The notes: a model not told the origin generated them from the sequence alone. Shown: positions 1 through 6,227, counted from the stretch's first letter. The stretch: DNA of 6,227 nt from Thermoleophilia bacterium (GCA_014534155.1 JACVSB010000109.1:1-6227); one strand, 5' to 3'. Made by a program: numbers and translations.

Positions 1-54
1 CAGGAAGGGCTCGGGCCAGAGGTGCTGGTGGACGTCGACCGCGGCCGGGCTCAT
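1..54 (-). CDS. Amidohydrolase family protein, N-terminus only (cut by window edge)
   Basis: Only the first 18 residues are in the window: MSPAAVDVHQHLWPEPFL. The VDVHQHLW segment is the HxH metal-binding motif (H9 and H11) at the end of the first barrel strand, typical of the amidohydrolase-2 / COG2159-type TIM-barrel hydrolases and decarboxylases and also of COG3618 lactonases. The ATG at 54 overlaps the stop of the enolase-family gene (ATGA), and the frame is open to the edge, which supports a real downstream operon member. A hydrolase, lactonase or decarboxylase role next to an enolase-superfamily enzyme is plausible, but which one cannot be told from 18 residues. Confidence 0.72.
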   Translation of the reverse strand, partial: MSPAAVDVHQHLWPEPFL

Positions 55-1154
55 CCCACTCGGTGCGCTTCCAGCCGCTCGTCGTCGAGGACGATCCCGA
101 GGCCCGGCCGGTCGGAGACGGCGATCGTGCCGTCGGCGCCGGGCGTCACCGGCTCCGCGAGCATCCAGTCCCGGCGCTCGGGCGTCCACCCGGGCGGGTC
201 GTACGGAAACTCGAGGAAGGGACCCGCGCCGACCGCGGCGGCGAGGTGCACGTTGGCCAGGAGGCCGACGCCGTTCGTCCACGTGTGCGGCGTGAACCAC
301 CTTCCCCGTTCCGTCGCGGCGCGTGCCACCTCCGCGCCTCGGAGCATCCCGACGGCGAGGACCGCGTCGGGCTGGAGGACGTCGAGCGCGTCCGCCTCGA
401 GGTAGCGCACGAGCTCCGACGGCGTCCTCGCCATCTCTCCGCCCGCGACTCGGATGCTCCGGCGCAGCGTCCGGAGCCCCTCCACGTCGTCCGCCGGGAG
501 CGGCTCCTCGAGCCAGAGGACGCCCAGGGCGCCGAGCTCTTCCGCGACCTCGCGAACGGCCTCCCGCCCGAGCGGGGCCGAGACGTCCCCGGGCATTCGC
601 CAGCCCTGGTTCAGGTCGACCATAACGGCGGTCTCGCGGCCGACCGCCTCGACGACTGCGCGCACGCTCTCGAGGCCCTCGGCGAGGCGCCCGCGGTCGA
701 CGCGCAGCTTGAGGGCGGGAAAGCCCGCCGCCCGCGCGGCCAGCGAGCGCTCCACACGCTCGCCCGCCTCGACCGCCTCGCCGGTGGAGGCGTAGACGCG
801 GACGCTCGTCGCCTCACCGCCGAGGAGCTCCGCCACCGGTCGCCCTCTCGCCTTGCCTACCACGTCCCAGAGAGCAGCCTCGAGCGGCCAGTAGCGTCCG
901 GCGTGGAAGGCGATCGTCTCGAGCACGCGCACGTGCCGCTCGAGGTCGCGCGGGTCCCGGCCGAGGAAGAGGTGCTCCCAGCGCTCGAAGCCGTCCATCG
1001 TGTCGCCGGAGCCGATCCCCACCAGCCCTTCGTCGGTGCGTACGAGGACGAGCGTCGTCTCGACGCTCGCTCTCGGAACGGGATCCCACGCCGCGTGGAA
1101 CGGCGGCTCGAGGGGGAAGGAGTAGCGGCGAAGCTCGATGCGCTCGATCCGCAT
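51..1154 (-). CDS. Enolase superfamily enzyme, mandelate racemase / muconate lactonizing type
   Basis: Cytoplasmic metal-dependent enzyme that abstracts a proton alpha to a carboxylate; relatives dehydrate sugar acids, racemise, or cycloisomerise. It has 367 residues and is complete, starting with ATG at 1154 immediately after the Fae-like stop. The N-terminal capping domain spans about 1-120 and the barrel about 125-345. Mg ligands: D180 (MVDLNQGW), E216 (WLEEPLP) and E240 (AGGE). The second-strand motif is K149-L150-R151, a K-x-R variant of the classic K-x-K. At the other face are H290 (FTPHTW), its partner D263 (QPD) and E315 (FLEFPYD), matching the His-Asp dyad and acid of mandelate racemase. 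This residue set favours the mandelate racemase subgroup, hence an acid-sugar dehydratase or racemase, over muconate lactonizing or dipeptide epimerase types. The TGA stop overlaps the next gene's ATG (ATGA). The exact substrate is not predictable by eye. Confidence 0.93.
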   Translation of the reverse strand: MRIERIELRRYSFPLEPPFHAAWDPVPRASVETTLVLVRTDEGLVGIGSGDTMDGFERWEHLFLGRDPRDLERHVRVLETIAFHAGRYWPLEAALWDVVGKARGRPVAELLGGEATSVRVYASTGEAVEAGERVERSLAARAAGFPALKLRVDRGRLAEGLESVRAVVEAVGRETAVMVDLNQGWRMPGDVSAPLGREAVREVAEELGALGVLWLEEPLPADDVEGLRTLRRSIRVAGGEMARTPSELVRYLEADALDVLQPDAVLAVGMLRGAEVARAATERGRWFTPHTWTNGVGLLANVHLAAAVGAGPFLEFPYDPPGWTPERRDWMLAEPVTPGADGTIAVSDRPGLGIVLDDERLEAHRVG

Positions 1155-1670
1155 CTAGCCCGAGCCGAAGAACGCGTTTCGCGCCTCCTCCCGGCGCTCG
1201 ACGAGCGCGCGGACGTTGTCGCTCGACGGCGGCGAGACGGCGTCCGCGATCGCTGCCCGCGTCGCCGCCCTGTTCGCCGCGTGCACGGCGGCCTCGTCCG
1301 ATGCGCCGGGGTCGACCCAGACGGCGACGAGGAGGACGAGCTCACCGGCGTCCGCTGCGTCGATCTCGCCGCCGGCGACCGCGTCGAGCACCCCCTGGGC
1401 GATCCCGAGCTGCGCGGCGCCCCAGGTGAGGCGGCCCAGCCGGTCTTCGGTGATCGTCGCCTTGTTCACGACGACGGTGACCGGGCGTGCGATCGTGCCC
1501 GCCTCGAGGGCTGCGAGGAAGGGCACGTGGCCCGGGCGCGGAGCGCCCAGCGCGCCGACGACCGCGGCAGCCGTGGGCGATCCACGCGCCGCGAGAACGA
1601 CGTTCACGTGGCTTCCGTTCGGGGCCTCGCCTGACCACGCCTCGCCGATCCGTCCGTCGAGGTCGCGCAT
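1155..1670 (-). CDS. Formaldehyde-activating enzyme (Fae) family protein
   Basis: Homologue of Fae, which in methylotrophs condenses formaldehyde with tetrahydromethanopterin to methylene-H4MPT in the cytoplasm. The reading frame stays open upstream to 2627, but that part is the dehydrogenase gene in another frame. The ATG at 1670 gives 171 residues, the normal Fae length (about 165-170). Compared from memory with the Methylobacterium enzyme, these elements align: IGEAWSG at 8-14; H21, which corresponds to catalytic His22; ARGS 28-31 (GPRGS in Fae); VNKATI 68-73 (FNKVTI); GAAQLGIAQGVLDAVAGG 84-101 (GPAQHGVAMAVQDAVAEG); the ADAGELVLLVAVWV stretch from 106; and a C-terminal ERREEARNAFFG. The His of the AQHG motif is Leu (L88) here. 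Translation is coupled to the dehydrogenase (TGATG), and the TAG stop directly abuts the next ATG. Family membership is well supported. Whether it uses formaldehyde and H4MPT is open: no methanopterin-pathway gene is in the window, and some Fae-like proteins occur outside methylotrophs. I give no symbol because of this doubt. Confidence 0.88.
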   Translation of the reverse strand: MRDLDGRIGEAWSGEAPNGSHVNVVLAARGSPTAAAVVGALGAPRPGHVPFLAALEAGTIARPVTVVVNKATITEDRLGRLTWGAAQLGIAQGVLDAVAGGEIDAADAGELVLLVAVWVDPGASDEAAVHAANRAATRAAIADAVSPPSSDNVRALVERREEARNAFFGSG

Positions 1671-2788
1671 CACGAGACGGGCGAGCCGAGGTCGAGGACG
1701 ACCCGGCGGGACGTCCGCTCGCGCATGAGGTCGAACGCGGTTTCGATCTCCTCCAGCGGCAGGTGGTGCGAGACGAGGCGGTCGAGAGGAAGGCGGCCAC
1801 GCCGGTAGAGGGCGAGGATCGTCGGGAAGTCCCGCTCCGGCCGAACGGAGCCGTACGCGCTCCCGAGCAGGCGCCGCTCCGCACGGGGGACGAGCGCGGC
1901 GGGGAGGGCGACGACGGCGTCCGGGGCGGCTATCCCGATCAGGACGGCCGCCCCGCGCTTGCGGGTGGAGAGGAAGGCAGCGAGCATCGCGTCGGCGCGC
2001 CCGGTCGCCTCGAACGCGTAGTCGACGCCCCCGGACGACGCGTCGATGACCGCCGCGGCACTCTCCTCGGCGCTCTCGCCGGCCCGGACCGCGGCGGTCG
2101 CTCCCACCTCGAGCGCCGCCTGCAGGCGCTCCTCGGCGACGTCCACGGCGACGACCGGGCTCGCCCCCACTGAGGCCGCACCGATGACCGCGCTCAGCCC
2201 CACGCCGCCGCACCCGATGACGGCGACCCGGTCCCCCGGGCGGACGCGCGCGGTGTTCCAGACCGCGCCGATCCCCGTCGCGACCGCGCAGCCGACCAGG
2301 GCCGCGACCTCGAAGGGAACATCGTCCGGGATCGGGATGCAGCTTCCCTCCGGCACGACCGCGCGGTCGGCGAAGGTCGAGACATAGCAGTAGTGGAAGA
2401 CGGGCTCGCCGCCGCGTGAGAGCCTCGTCGTCCCGTCCAGGAGGCCGCCGTGCATCATCCCGCTCCACGCCTCCCCACAGAGGTGCGGAAGGTCGCGGAG
2501 GCACTCCTCGCAGCGTCCGCACGCGGGGAGCCAGGAGAGGACGACCCGTCGGCCGGGCGTGAGCGCGACGCCGGGGCCGACGGCCTCCACGACGCCCGCC
2601 CCTTCGTGGCCGAGGACGGCGGGGCACCGCGTCTCCGCTGTCCCGTCAATCGCGTTCAGGTCGCTGTGGCAGACGCCGCTCGCGTGCAGCCGGACGAGGA
2701 CCTCACCCGGCCCCGGCGGAGCCAGGTCGAGCTCGTCCACCTCGAGGCGCGCACCCGTCCTCGGCAGGACGGCTGCTCGTACCCTCAC
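1670..2788 (-). CDS. Zinc-dependent alcohol dehydrogenase (medium-chain, class III-like)
   Basis: Cytoplasmic medium-chain dehydrogenase that should oxidise an alcohol or hydroxymethyl adduct with NAD. It has 372 residues, the usual length; the start is GTG at 2788 within the ATPase stop. Catalytic zinc ligands are visible as C40 (GVCHSD), H61-E62 (GHEGAG) and C167 (ALVGCAVATGIGAV). The structural zinc lobe is complete: C90, C93, C96 and C104. The Rossmann motif is GCGGVG at 192-197, and D216 (VVAVDV) ends the second strand, which favours NAD over NADP. The sequence resembles the group holding class III, mycothiol-dependent and NDMA-type alcohol dehydrogenases. These include enzymes acting on formaldehyde-thiol adducts, but the exact subfamily cannot be settled by eye. 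Its TGA shares one base with the Fae-like start (TGATG), so the two are probably translated together, and a shared aldehyde is a reasonable inference. Substrate unknown. Confidence 0.93.
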   Translation of the reverse strand: MRVRAAVLPRTGARLEVDELDLAPPGPGEVLVRLHASGVCHSDLNAIDGTAETRCPAVLGHEGAGVVEAVGPGVALTPGRRVVLSWLPACGRCEECLRDLPHLCGEAWSGMMHGGLLDGTTRLSRGGEPVFHYCYVSTFADRAVVPEGSCIPIPDDVPFEVAALVGCAVATGIGAVWNTARVRPGDRVAVIGCGGVGLSAVIGAASVGASPVVAVDVAEERLQAALEVGATAAVRAGESAEESAAAVIDASSGGVDYAFEATGRADAMLAAFLSTRKRGAAVLIGIAAPDAVVALPAALVPRAERRLLGSAYGSVRPERDFPTILALYRRGRLPLDRLVSHHLPLEEIETAFDLMRERTSRRVVLDLGSPVS

Positions 2789-4845
2789 CGTCCGGGCCCG
2801 ACGGGAGCAGGCGGTGTCTTCTGCAGCTCGGCGAGGTCGGCCAGCGTCCGGTGGCAGCGCAGGAGGTGACCGGGCTCCGCCTCGACGAGGACGGGCTCCT
2901 CGCGCTCGCAGATCTCGCCCAGCTTACGGGGGCAGCGCGGGTGGAAGACGCAGCCCGTCGGAGGCGCGGACGCGCTCGGCACGTCACCCTCGAGCCGGAT
3001 CCGCGTCTCGCCTTCGGCGTCGAGCGTCGGCACGGCGGAGAGCAGGGCCTCCGTGTAGGGGTGGTGCGGCGCGTTGAACACCTTCTCGGCGTCTCCAAGC
3101 TCCATGAGGCGGCCGAGGTAGAGGACGGCGATCCGGTCCGACAGGTAGCGGACGACCCCCAGGTCGTGCGAGATGAAGAGGTAGCTCACGTCCTCGCGCG
3201 TCTGCAGGTCGGCGAGCAGGTTCAGGATGGCCGCCTGAACGGAGACGTCGAGCGCCGAGGTCGGCTCGTCGCAGACGACCACGCGCGGGTCGCCGGCGAA
3301 GGCGCGCGCGATGGCGACACGCTGCTTGAGGCCGCCGGAGAGCTGAGTCGGGCGGGCGCTCAGGTGGCGCGGCTCGAGTCGCACGGACTGCGTCAGGTCG
3401 CGCAGCTTCCGCTCGCGCCGCTCGCCGCCGATGTTGGCGAGCTTCGTGATCGCGCGCGCGATGATCCGGCGGACGACGAAGCGGCGGTTGAGCGCCGCGT
3501 CCGGATTCTGGAAGACGATCTGGATCGCCCGTACCTGGTCGGTCGAGCGGCCGGAGATGCTCGCTGTCAGCGGGACGTCGTCGAGCTCGACGCGGGCGTC
3601 GGCATCGGGCGCCGTCAGCCCGAGGAGGACGCGCGCGAGCGTCGTCTTCCCGCTTCCCGACTCGCCCACGAGCCCCAGGGTCTCTCCTGGCCGGATGGCG
3701 AGCGAGACGTCGGCCAGGGCACGGATCTCGTTCCCCTCCTGCTGGAACGTCTTGCTCACGTTCTCGAGCTCGATCACCGGCGCGCCGCCGTTCGTCTCCC
3801 GGCGCGCCGGCAGATCCCGGGCGGCGACCGTGTGCGGCACCTCGTGGGCGATCTCCCAGAAGTGGCAGCGGCTGACGCGGGTGTCGGAGACGGGGTAGGG
3901 CGGCGGCGCCTTCTCGGCGCAGACTTCCCGCGCGAGCCCGCAACGGTCGACGAAGACGCAGGCCGGGAGGTGCGCGCCGATCGGCGGGAGAGAGCCCGGG
4001 ATCGTATCCAGCCGCTTCTCCTCCTTCTTGATCCCCCGGCGCGGGATGCAGCGGAGCAGGCCAACCGTGTACGGGTGCCGGGGATCGGCGAAGATCTCCT
4101 TCGCAGGCCCCTCCTCGATCAGCTTGCCCGCGTAGAGCACGCCGACCCGGTCGCACATCTTCGCGATCACCGCCAGGTTGTGGCTGATGAAGAGGACGCT
4201 CGTCCCGAACTCCTCACGTAGTGCGAGGATGAGCTCGAGCACCTCGGCTTCGACCGTCGCGTCGAGCCCGGTGGTCGGCTCGTCCAGGATGAGCAGGGCC
4301 GGGTCGGAGGCGAGCGCCATCGCGATCACGACGCGCTGCTGCATCCCGCCCGAGAGCTGGTGCGGGTAGCGCCGCATGACGCTGGCGGGATTCGCGATCT
4401 GCACCTTGGCGAGGATCTCGCGGGCCCGCTCGCGCGCCTCCTCCTTGCCGACGCCGGCAATCGTGTACACCTCCGCCACCTGCTCCCCGATCCGGATGGA
4501 CGGGTTCAGCGCGGCGCCGGGGTTCTGATACACCATCGAGACCTCGCTCGCGCGCAGGCGGCAGACGTCGCGCTCGCTCATGGCGAGCAGGTCGCGGCCG
4601 CCGACGTGGATCGATCCCTTGCTCACGCGGCCGTTGCGCGGCAGGTAGCGCATGACGGCGAAGGCCGCCGTCGACTTGCCACAGCCCGACTCGCCCACGA
4701 GGCCGAAGGACTCGCCGGGCGCGATCTGGAAGGAGACCTCCCGAAGGACCTGGCACCACTTGCCGCGCACGCGGTAGGCGACGTCGAGGTCGCGGAGATC
4801 GAGGGCCGGTGCTGTAGCGGTGGTCGCGGTCGCGGTTGCGGTCAT
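2785..4845 (-). CDS. Fused ABC transporter ATPase (DppD-DppF type, two nucleotide-binding domains)
   Basis: Cytoplasmic energy subunit of the importer, with both ATPases in one 686-residue chain where many bacteria use two proteins. I chose the ATG at 4845, 2 bases after the permease stop. A longer in-frame start at 4941 adds 32 basic, proline-rich residues that are only the permease gene read in another frame. Domain 1: Walker A GESGCGKS 51-58, Q-loop Q107, signature LSGGMQQ 164-170, Walker B LLILDEP 184-190, H-loop H222. Domain 2: Walker A GESGSGKT 394-401, Q-loop Q446, signature LSGGLKQ 502-508, Walker B VVVCDEP 522-528, H-loop H560. Both sites look catalytically intact. Each domain is followed by the oligopeptide-transporter C-terminal extension with four cysteines (C296, C302, C309, C327; and C632, C638, C646, C664), in the pattern linked to an iron-sulfur cluster in this family. 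The N-terminus is a Thr/Ala-rich run. The TGA stop overlaps the dehydrogenase GTG start (GTGA). Confidence 0.96.
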   Translation of the reverse strand: MTATATATTATAPALDLRDLDVAYRVRGKWCQVLREVSFQIAPGESFGLVGESGCGKSTAAFAVMRYLPRNGRVSKGSIHVGGRDLLAMSERDVCRLRASEVSMVYQNPGAALNPSIRIGEQVAEVYTIAGVGKEEARERAREILAKVQIANPASVMRRYPHQLSGGMQQRVVIAMALASDPALLILDEPTTGLDATVEAEVLELILALREEFGTSVLFISHNLAVIAKMCDRVGVLYAGKLIEEGPAKEIFADPRHPYTVGLLRCIPRRGIKKEEKRLDTIPGSLPPIGAHLPACVFVDRCGLAREVCAEKAPPPYPVSDTRVSRCHFWEIAHEVPHTVAARDLPARRETNGGAPVIELENVSKTFQQEGNEIRALADVSLAIRPGETLGLVGESGSGKTTLARVLLGLTAPDADARVELDDVPLTASISGRSTDQVRAIQIVFQNPDAALNRRFVVRRIIARAITKLANIGGERRERKLRDLTQSVRLEPRHLSARPTQLSGGLKQRVAIARAFAGDPRVVVCDEPTSALDVSVQAAILNLLADLQTREDVSYLFISHDLGVVRYLSDRIAVLYLGRLMELGDAEKVFNAPHHPYTEALLSAVPTLDAEGETRIRLEGDVPSASAPPTGCVFHPRCPRKLGEICEREEPVLVEAEPGHLLRCHRTLADLAELQKTPPAPVGPGR

Positions 4846-4847
4846 GC

Positions 4848-5744
4848 CTACCGCTCGAAGGCCTGGGTGAGGCCGTCCGCGAGCAGGTTGACGCCGACGA
4901 CGAGGCTCGCGATCGCGAGCGAGGGGAAGAGGACAGGCCACCAGAACCCACCGGAGATGAGCCCGTAGTGCTCGAAGATCTGCAGCCCCCAGTCCGGTGC
5001 AGGCGGCGGGATGCCGAGCCCGAGGAAAGAGAGCGTCGCGATCACGAAGATCGCGTAGCCCAGGCGGACGGTGAACTCCACGACGATCGGTGCGAGGACG
5101 TTGGGGAGGATCTCCGCGAACATGATGTAGGGCGCGCGCTCGTTTCGCAGGCGGGCGGCCTGCACGTACTCCAGCTGGCCCTCGGCGAGGACGGCGGCGC
5201 GCACGGTACGCGCGATGATAGGCGCGAACACGATCCCGATCGTGACGATCACGGCCGTCTTCGAAGGCCCGACCGCGACGAGGACGAGGAGGCCCATGAT
5301 CACGAGCGGGATGGCGAGGACCGCGTCGACGAGGCGCATGATCACGTCGTCGACGAGCCCGCGGAAGTAGCCCGTCACGAGCCCGAGGACGGTGCCGAGC
5401 GCCGTCCCGAGCAGCGTGGCGAGGGGAGCGACGACGAGGATGTCCCGCGAGCCGGCGAGCACGCGCGAGAAGACGTCGCGGCCGAGGCGGTCGGTCCCGA
5501 ACCAGTGCTCGCCCGAGGGTGCGCGGAGGCTGTTCAGGGGATCGCTGGCGAACGGGTCCTTCGGCGCCACGGCATGTCCGAAAATCGCGCAGAAGACCCA
5601 GAAGCCGAGGACGAGGGCGCCCGCCACGAACGTCTTCGAGCGCAGCATGAGGCCGATCCGCTCGCGCCGTGCAGCACGTCCCTCGTCGCCGCGCTCCGGG
5701 AGCGGGGTGATCGCGAGCGGGTCGTGGGTGGGCGCGACGCTCAC
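4848..5744 (-). CDS. ABC transporter permease, DppC/OppC type
   Basis: Second membrane subunit of the importer, partner of the preceding DppB-type permease. It is 298 residues and full length for the family. The start is GTG at 5744, inside the upstream stop (GTGA overlap). The cytoplasmic N-terminus of about 35 residues is followed by a first membrane helix near residues 38-59. Next comes the family motif HWFGTDRLGRDVFSRVLAGS at 80-99, then further hydrophobic helices around 104-125, 135-158, 163-185, 212-240 and 270-290. The EAA coupling loop is at about 192-215 (EYVQAARLRNERAPYI to LPN). The segment SFLGLGIPPPAPDWG at 239-253 is diagnostic of DppC/OppC proteins. It ends in TAG only 2 bases before the ATPase start. 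No strong Shine-Dalgarno sequence is visible before the GTG, so translation probably depends on coupling. Substrate class (peptide, opine, glycoside, metal chelate) cannot be told from the permease. Confidence 0.96.
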   Translation of the reverse strand: MSVAPTHDPLAITPLPERGDEGRAARRERIGLMLRSKTFVAGALVLGFWVFCAIFGHAVAPKDPFASDPLNSLRAPSGEHWFGTDRLGRDVFSRVLAGSRDILVVAPLATLLGTALGTVLGLVTGYFRGLVDDVIMRLVDAVLAIPLVIMGLLVLVAVGPSKTAVIVTIGIVFAPIIARTVRAAVLAEGQLEYVQAARLRNERAPYIMFAEILPNVLAPIVVEFTVRLGYAIFVIATLSFLGLGIPPPAPDWGLQIFEHYGLISGGFWWPVLFPSLAIASLVVGVNLLADGLTQAFER

Positions 5745-6227
5745 GTCTCGGCGGCGAAGCGGATCCGCGGGTTCAGGAGGGAGTAGGCGAGGTCGGCGAG
5801 GAGCGTGGCCACGAGGTAGACGATCCCGACGACGAGCACGGCGCTCTGGAGCATCGGGAAGTCCTTCGCCCGGGCCGCGTCGAAGATGAGCCGTCCGATG
5901 CCCTGGTAGTTGAAGATGACCTCGATCGCGACGAGGCCGCCGATCAGGTACCCCGTCTGCGTTGCCACGACTGCGATCGTGGGCAGGAGCGCGTTGCGCA
6001 GGACGTGGCGGCGGATGACCGTCCGCTCCGGCAGGCCTTTCAGCACCGCGGTTCGCGTGTAGTCGGCCTCGAGCGCCTCGATCGTGCCCGCGCGCGCCAT
6101 GCGGGCGATGTAGCCGAAGAGGACGAGGACGAGCGGGAGCGAGGGAAGGATGAGGTACTTGAGCTGCGTCAACGGCCCGGCTCCCGGTGGCCAGGCCGCG
6201 GTGATCGGCAGGAGCTCGAGCCAGAGC
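5741..6227 (-). CDS. ABC transporter permease, DppB/OppB type (5' end cut by window edge)
   Basis: Inner-membrane channel subunit of a peptide/nickel/opine-type ABC importer. Only the C-terminal 161 residues are visible. The frame stays open to the window edge, so the TTG at 6172 is an internal codon and not the start: the in-frame residues before it (LWLELLPITAAWPPGAGP) fit a periplasmic loop of this family. Three hydrophobic membrane segments are seen, at about visible residues 24-43, 80-105 and 127-148. Between the first two lies the cytoplasmic EAA coupling loop (DYTRTAVLKGLPERTVIRRH, then VLRNALLP), which contacts the ATPase. The chain ends with the LLNPRIRF-type tail common in DppB proteins. 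The TGA stop overlaps the GTG start of the next permease by 4 bases, which indicates co-transcription and coupled translation. Family assignment is firm; the transported substrate is unknown. A solute-binding protein gene would be expected upstream, outside the window. Confidence 0.93.
   Translation of the reverse strand, partial: LWLELLPITAAWPPGAGPLTQLKYLILPSLPLVLVLFGYIARMARAGTIEALEADYTRTAVLKGLPERTVIRRHVLRNALLPTIAVVATQTGYLIGGLVAIEVIFNYQGIGRLIFDAARAKDFPMLQSAVLVVGIVYLVATLLADLAYSLLNPRIRFAAET

Larger units (their letters stand above)
1..6227 (-). other. Single operon: ABC importer plus catabolic enzymes
   Basis: Seven minus-strand genes run head to tail without room for promoters. The junctions are a GTGA overlap at 5741-5744, a 2-base gap at 4846-4847, a GTGA overlap at 2785-2788, a TGATG overlap at 1668-1672, direct abutment at 1154/1155, and an ATGA overlap at 51-54. 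I looked upstream of each start and found no strong Shine-Dalgarno sequence, so coupled re-initiation is the likely mode. The operon continues past both window edges: its promoter must lie beyond 6227 and its terminator below position 1. Confidence 0.85.

Noticed and set aside
63..1634. 523-codon plus-strand open frame antisense to the enolase-family and Fae-like genes
   Set aside because: It is rich in Arg, Asp, Glu, Ala and Gly with no domain motif, as expected for the antisense of GC-rich coding DNA. The minus-strand frames carry clear family motifs and tight junctions.
1671..2627. N-terminal extension of the Fae-like frame (about 319 extra residues) as a possible fusion
   Set aside because: The extension is Arg/Pro/Gly-rich with no motif and coincides with the alcohol dehydrogenase in another frame. 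The ATG at 1670 gives normal Fae length and a TGATG junction.
2984..4156. 390-codon second minus-strand frame within the ATPase gene
   Set aside because: It is an out-of-frame shadow dominated by Arg, Pro, Ala and Gly with no recognisable domain.
2851..4221. 456-codon plus-strand open frame antisense to the ATPase
   Set aside because: Composition is typical of an antisense shadow (Arg/Asp/Glu/Val rich, no motif), and it lies wholly over a strongly supported ABC ATPase.
4846..4941. Upstream start for the ATPase adding 32 residues
   Set aside because: It would run deep into the permease gene, and the added residues are basic low-complexity sequence. The ATG at 4845 sits 2 bases after the permease stop.
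4836..5786. 316-codon plus-strand frame rich in Asp, Glu, His and Arg, resembling a charged repeat protein
   Set aside because: The charged run is the complement of hydrophobic permease codons in GC-rich DNA; the minus strand encodes a complete DppC-type permease here.
1..6227. CRISPR array, tRNA/rRNA, insertion sequence, riboswitch or rho-independent terminator
   Set aside because: I looked for regular repeats, terminal inverted repeats, structured RNA hallmarks and hairpins followed by T-runs; coding sequence fills essentially every base and none was seen.

Overview
The window is one tightly packed stretch of very GC-rich bacterial DNA. Every gene I can support reads on the minus strand, so the biological order runs from position 6227 down to 1. 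The G/C bias at third codon positions, the frequent GTG starts, the lack of spacers and the style of the fused ABC ATPase suggest a high-GC soil lineage. An actinobacterium such as a Thermoleophilia relative is my best guess, but no marker gene is present and this is weak.

Layout in transcription order: (1) the C-terminal part of a DppB/OppB-type ABC permease, cut by the window edge (6227-5741); (2) a complete DppC/OppC-type permease (5744-4848); (3) a fused DppD-DppF-type ATPase with two nucleotide-binding domains in one chain (4845-2785); (4) a zinc-dependent alcohol dehydrogenase with both catalytic and structural zinc ligands (2788-1670); (5) a full-length homologue of formaldehyde-activating enzyme, Fae (1670-1155); (6) a mandelate-racemase-type enolase superfamily enzyme (1154-51); (7) the first 18 residues of an amidohydrolase-like metal-dependent hydrolase (54-1). 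Neighbouring genes overlap by 4 or 1 bases, abut, or are 2 bases apart, so this looks like a single translationally coupled operon. The solute-binding protein and the rest of the first permease would be expected beyond 6227. There is no gene-free stretch longer than 2 bases, and I see no terminator, internal promoter, RNA gene, repeat array or mobile element.

Read together, the cassette looks like uptake plus catabolism of a small organic solute. A peptide/nickel/opine-type ABC importer brings in the compound, and a dehydrogenase, an enolase-superfamily dehydratase, racemase or lactonising enzyme, and a hydrolase then process it. The unusual member is Fae, which in methylotrophs condenses formaldehyde with tetrahydromethanopterin. 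It starts on the last base of the alcohol dehydrogenase stop codon. The likeliest explanations are that the pathway releases formaldehyde, or that this Fae-fold protein handles another aldehyde or cofactor. The imported substrate cannot be read from the sequence.
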